Source: Beaufortia kweichowensis
Lineage: Eukaryota; Chordata; Actinopteri; Cypriniformes; Gastromyzontidae
Reading direction: 5' to 3'
Assembly: GCA_019155185.1 (NCBI GenBank)
Contig: CM032817.1
Span: 3,652,974-3,716,973 of the forward strand
Length of the DNA: 64,000 bases
Shown: positions 61,830 to 64,000 of the stretch, in pieces
How positions within the stretch are numbered: the first letter of the stretch is position 1
Layout of the letters: the number at the start of each line of letters is the position of its first letter
Position numbers and translations under genes: made by a program
Notes under the pieces: generated by a model
The model's database searches: none
Told to the model about the DNA's origin: nothing
Seen by the model: only the letters and a program-made list of their open reading frames with translations

Positions 61830-63409
61830 ACGCACATATATTTATTTATACAAATATAATATGTATAACAATTGCATATCACTTTTTTTTCTCACTGTAT
61901 AATAAGATCAGCTTTTCCAGCCTCAAAAATGCAAGTCATCAATAAGAAAGTCTGTAAGTAAACATATAAAAGGGAAGAGACTATTGAAATGAATTGTTCA
62001 AAATTCAAGGAACAAATCAACTTCACAGCTTTATGTGGTTCTGTCTAATAGGATGACACGTTTACATGTTACCCACAGTTTAAGATTACTCGAAATATCT
62101 ACCAAAGTCCTAAGCAGGAAAACCATCAAATGAAATTACGACACAAGTACAATATTACCTTTGATTACCGGCGGTCATCAACTACTTGCTGATTTACAAT
62201 TTTGCTTCTATCAGAATTCATCTAACAGTACAACTAAAGCATTGCAATGAATAGATATTTTTCTGGTTGGTGTGGATTAAATTAGACTATAAAAAAGTCA
62301 TTTAAAAATAAACTGATGCATGGATTAATGCTTCTTTTTGATTGTCATAACAGGACAATGCTTCTAGCGAATGAGGTGGTCAGTCACGTAAAATGTGCAG
62401 AAAAAAGTAATATAAAGAACGATAATCTTTTAAACCTCTGAGATAACAAATGAGAAAATAGAATTTTAAAACAATAATATACTTGCATGTTATGATTTGT
62501 AGAGATCACGTATCTGTGTTTAACATTCGGCTTGTCCTTATATATATTATCCTTTTTTATATTTGTTATAATATCAACTATTTATAATATTTTTTATTTA
62601 GATTTTAATGTCAGTAGTGACATCACAACACGCAAACTGCAAAATGTACCTGCCACAGAAGATGCCCAATGTACAAATACTTCCCATCTGTGCCACTGAT
62701 GATCTGTGATGTCATAAGAACATTCTGTGAAAATGATTGTGTTTGTGGCCTGACTTATGTCACATGGTGCATAAGATGCAGTTTAATAATGATTTTAACG
62801 TTCAAAAGAATCACCCCCCACCATTTAAGTGAACTTTATAGTCATAATTTTTACAATAAAATGTGACAAAACAAGTGTTATTGCTAAAGCTACTTCCTTT
62901 ACCAATTACTCCTTGCTACAGTAGGGAATAAAATACCTCCAATCGATGACATCTGACATAAAAAGCGCCTTCTAGTTACAGAAACACAAGCACCAAAAGA
63001 ACCCGTCGAGAGGTTACTGCACAAAGCTGTGGCAACAAAAAGGAAACGGTAATGAAAACAGAAAGTCAAACGCTTCAGAAACACATGTCAAGTAAACACG
63101 TCATCACAAAACTACAAGAGGGACATTTGCAGAGGATCACAACTTGCAACTGAAATATGAACATTAACTTTAAAACTGTGAGCTTAGAGCTAGCCTTCCT
63201 CTGTGCCATCATGTACGTTTTTCCAAGCACCAATTTGGGACACAGATCATTTTTAACCTTTTAAGTTGTAGGTAGTACATTAAAAGAGGATAGTCTTCAC
63301 TGGAGAACAGTACGGGTCCTCCTCCGAGATCTCTTCTTGGACCTCCAAACATCACGCTTGTGAGCCAGTCTCACATAATGTCCTTTACTTTTTCTTCTTT
63401 TGAAACAGC
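61830..63409 (-). other. Possible 3' terminal exon and 3' UTR of a convergent gene
   Basis: On the minus strand there is a strong acceptor at 63410-63411: a T-rich run TTTTGTTTTTTGACAG. It opens into a GC-richer block that stays open in one frame for 37 codons to a TGA at 63297-63299, ending RRRTRTVLQ. A second frame gives only LFQKKKK then TAA at 63385-63387. About 1.5 kb further, AATAAA at 61841-61846 is followed by a GT-rich downstream element (GTGCGTGTGC), a convincing polyadenylation site. In human the gene after MYF5 is LIN7A on the opposite strand, so lin7a is the positional candidate. The short tails I see do not match the LIN7A C-terminus I remember, so no name is assigned. Confidence 0.3.
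61841..61846 (-). terminator. Candidate polyadenylation signal AATAAA with GT-rich downstream element
   Basis: On the minus strand AATAAA precedes ATATATGTGCGTGTGCAATG, the usual arrangement of signal plus GU-rich downstream element. It would end a transcript coming from the right edge, convergent with myf5. Confidence 0.4.
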
Positions 63410-63761
63410 CTGTCAAAAAACAAAATGCCGAAAGCTGAGAGACGAGGTTAAAGCTGACGTTTTTTGTGTTTTATGGTTTGTTTATCTTGGGGACAATATT
63501 TTGCTTCATTAGGATTTGAAAGTCGCAATTTCTTGATTGACATTCTACAGTACACTTTACAAAAGTGATTTATAGTATGATTACACAACACAACAATAAT
63601 GTAGTAAAAACCTTTTCCTTGCCTTTTTCCTTCACATTTTCAAAAAGTTTCATGTAAACATACATTGTCAAAAGGTGACACCATAAATAGTTAAACACTC
63701 GTTTCTGAAAATGGTGACGTAATGCGGATGCGTGAGTATTATAACATTTCATTTTTTTCTA

Positions 63762-64000
63762 GGGATGTCCGGATCAGGTTTTTTTGCCCTCGAGTCCGAA
63801 AAGTCTAATATAAAAACAAATGGCACCTCAACTTAAAATACCCTGCAGGCATGTAAACAAATAAAAAAATAAAAGTGCCACAGTGTTTGCAAAACCAGTA
63901 ATGTGCTTTTAGGAACTGCAGTCCTAACTGTTACTGCGAGTGGACAGTGGAGTGGACGGCGCTCCAGACATATACAACACAACTGCGCTTCGGCAATGCG
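63762..64000. mobile_element. hAT-like interspersed repeat, end at left, continues beyond window
   Basis: Begins TAGGGATGTCCGGATCAGG, then TTTTTTGCCCTCGAGTCCG, words I recognise as the terminal part of a frequent cyprinid repeat with hAT-type ends (CAGGGATGTCC...). The right part of the element lies beyond the window or is eroded. No transposase frame is visible. Confidence 0.6.

Overview
This is a vertebrate, almost certainly teleost (cyprinid-like) genomic window. The evidence is intron-containing genes with GT/AG junctions, proteins that closely match my memory of zebrafish Myf5, Myf6, Rps16 and Mypt1, an AT-rich background, and many interspersed repeats of types common in carp and zebrafish genomes. 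I cannot name the species.

Layout, left to right. Positions 1-11263 are the 5' part of a very large intron 1 of ppp1r12a (MYPT1, minus strand). It carries a long GA/TC purine tract at the edge, a dead Tc1-like transposase fragment at about 4.1-4.5 kb, and an unexplained ORF-rich stretch at 6.6-8.3 kb. The only ppp1r12a exon present is the first (11264-11500), with a CpG-rich promoter that contains the palindrome TCTCGCGAGA. From 11.7 to 27.7 kb I see no gene, only repeats and AT-rich DNA. rps16 (uS9) follows on the minus strand at 27.77-29.27 kb: five coding exons, fully resolved, giving the expected 146 residues. From 29.5 to 48.1 kb lies an 18.5 kb interval with no recognisable gene. It holds SINE-like copies, MITE copies, a TAGCAACC-type minisatellite and several GC-richer islands that may be enhancers. 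Then come the two linked myogenic bHLH genes on the plus strand: myf6 (48154-49142) and myf5 (55545-57530), each with three coding exons. Downstream are a GA microsatellite, AT-rich DNA and, on the minus strand, a possible 3' terminal exon of a convergent gene (61.8-63.4 kb; lin7a is the positional candidate, unproven). A hAT-like repeat runs off the right edge.

How it fits together. Myf5 and Myf6 (MRF4) are paired muscle-determination transcription factors, and in amniotes they are controlled by enhancers scattered over a long upstream domain. The gene-poor interval before myf6 and the 6.4 kb between the genes are where such elements would be expected. The orientation ppp1r12a(-), myf6(+), myf5(+) matches the human order, but I find no otogl or ptprq exons in between and rps16 is present instead. 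CTCF-like motifs flank rps16 and could mark the edge of the Myf regulatory domain (inference).

I found no convincing wholly new biological system. The most useful leads are the candidate control islands, the right-edge terminal exon, the ORF-rich intronic stretch and the 29-bp direct repeat pair.
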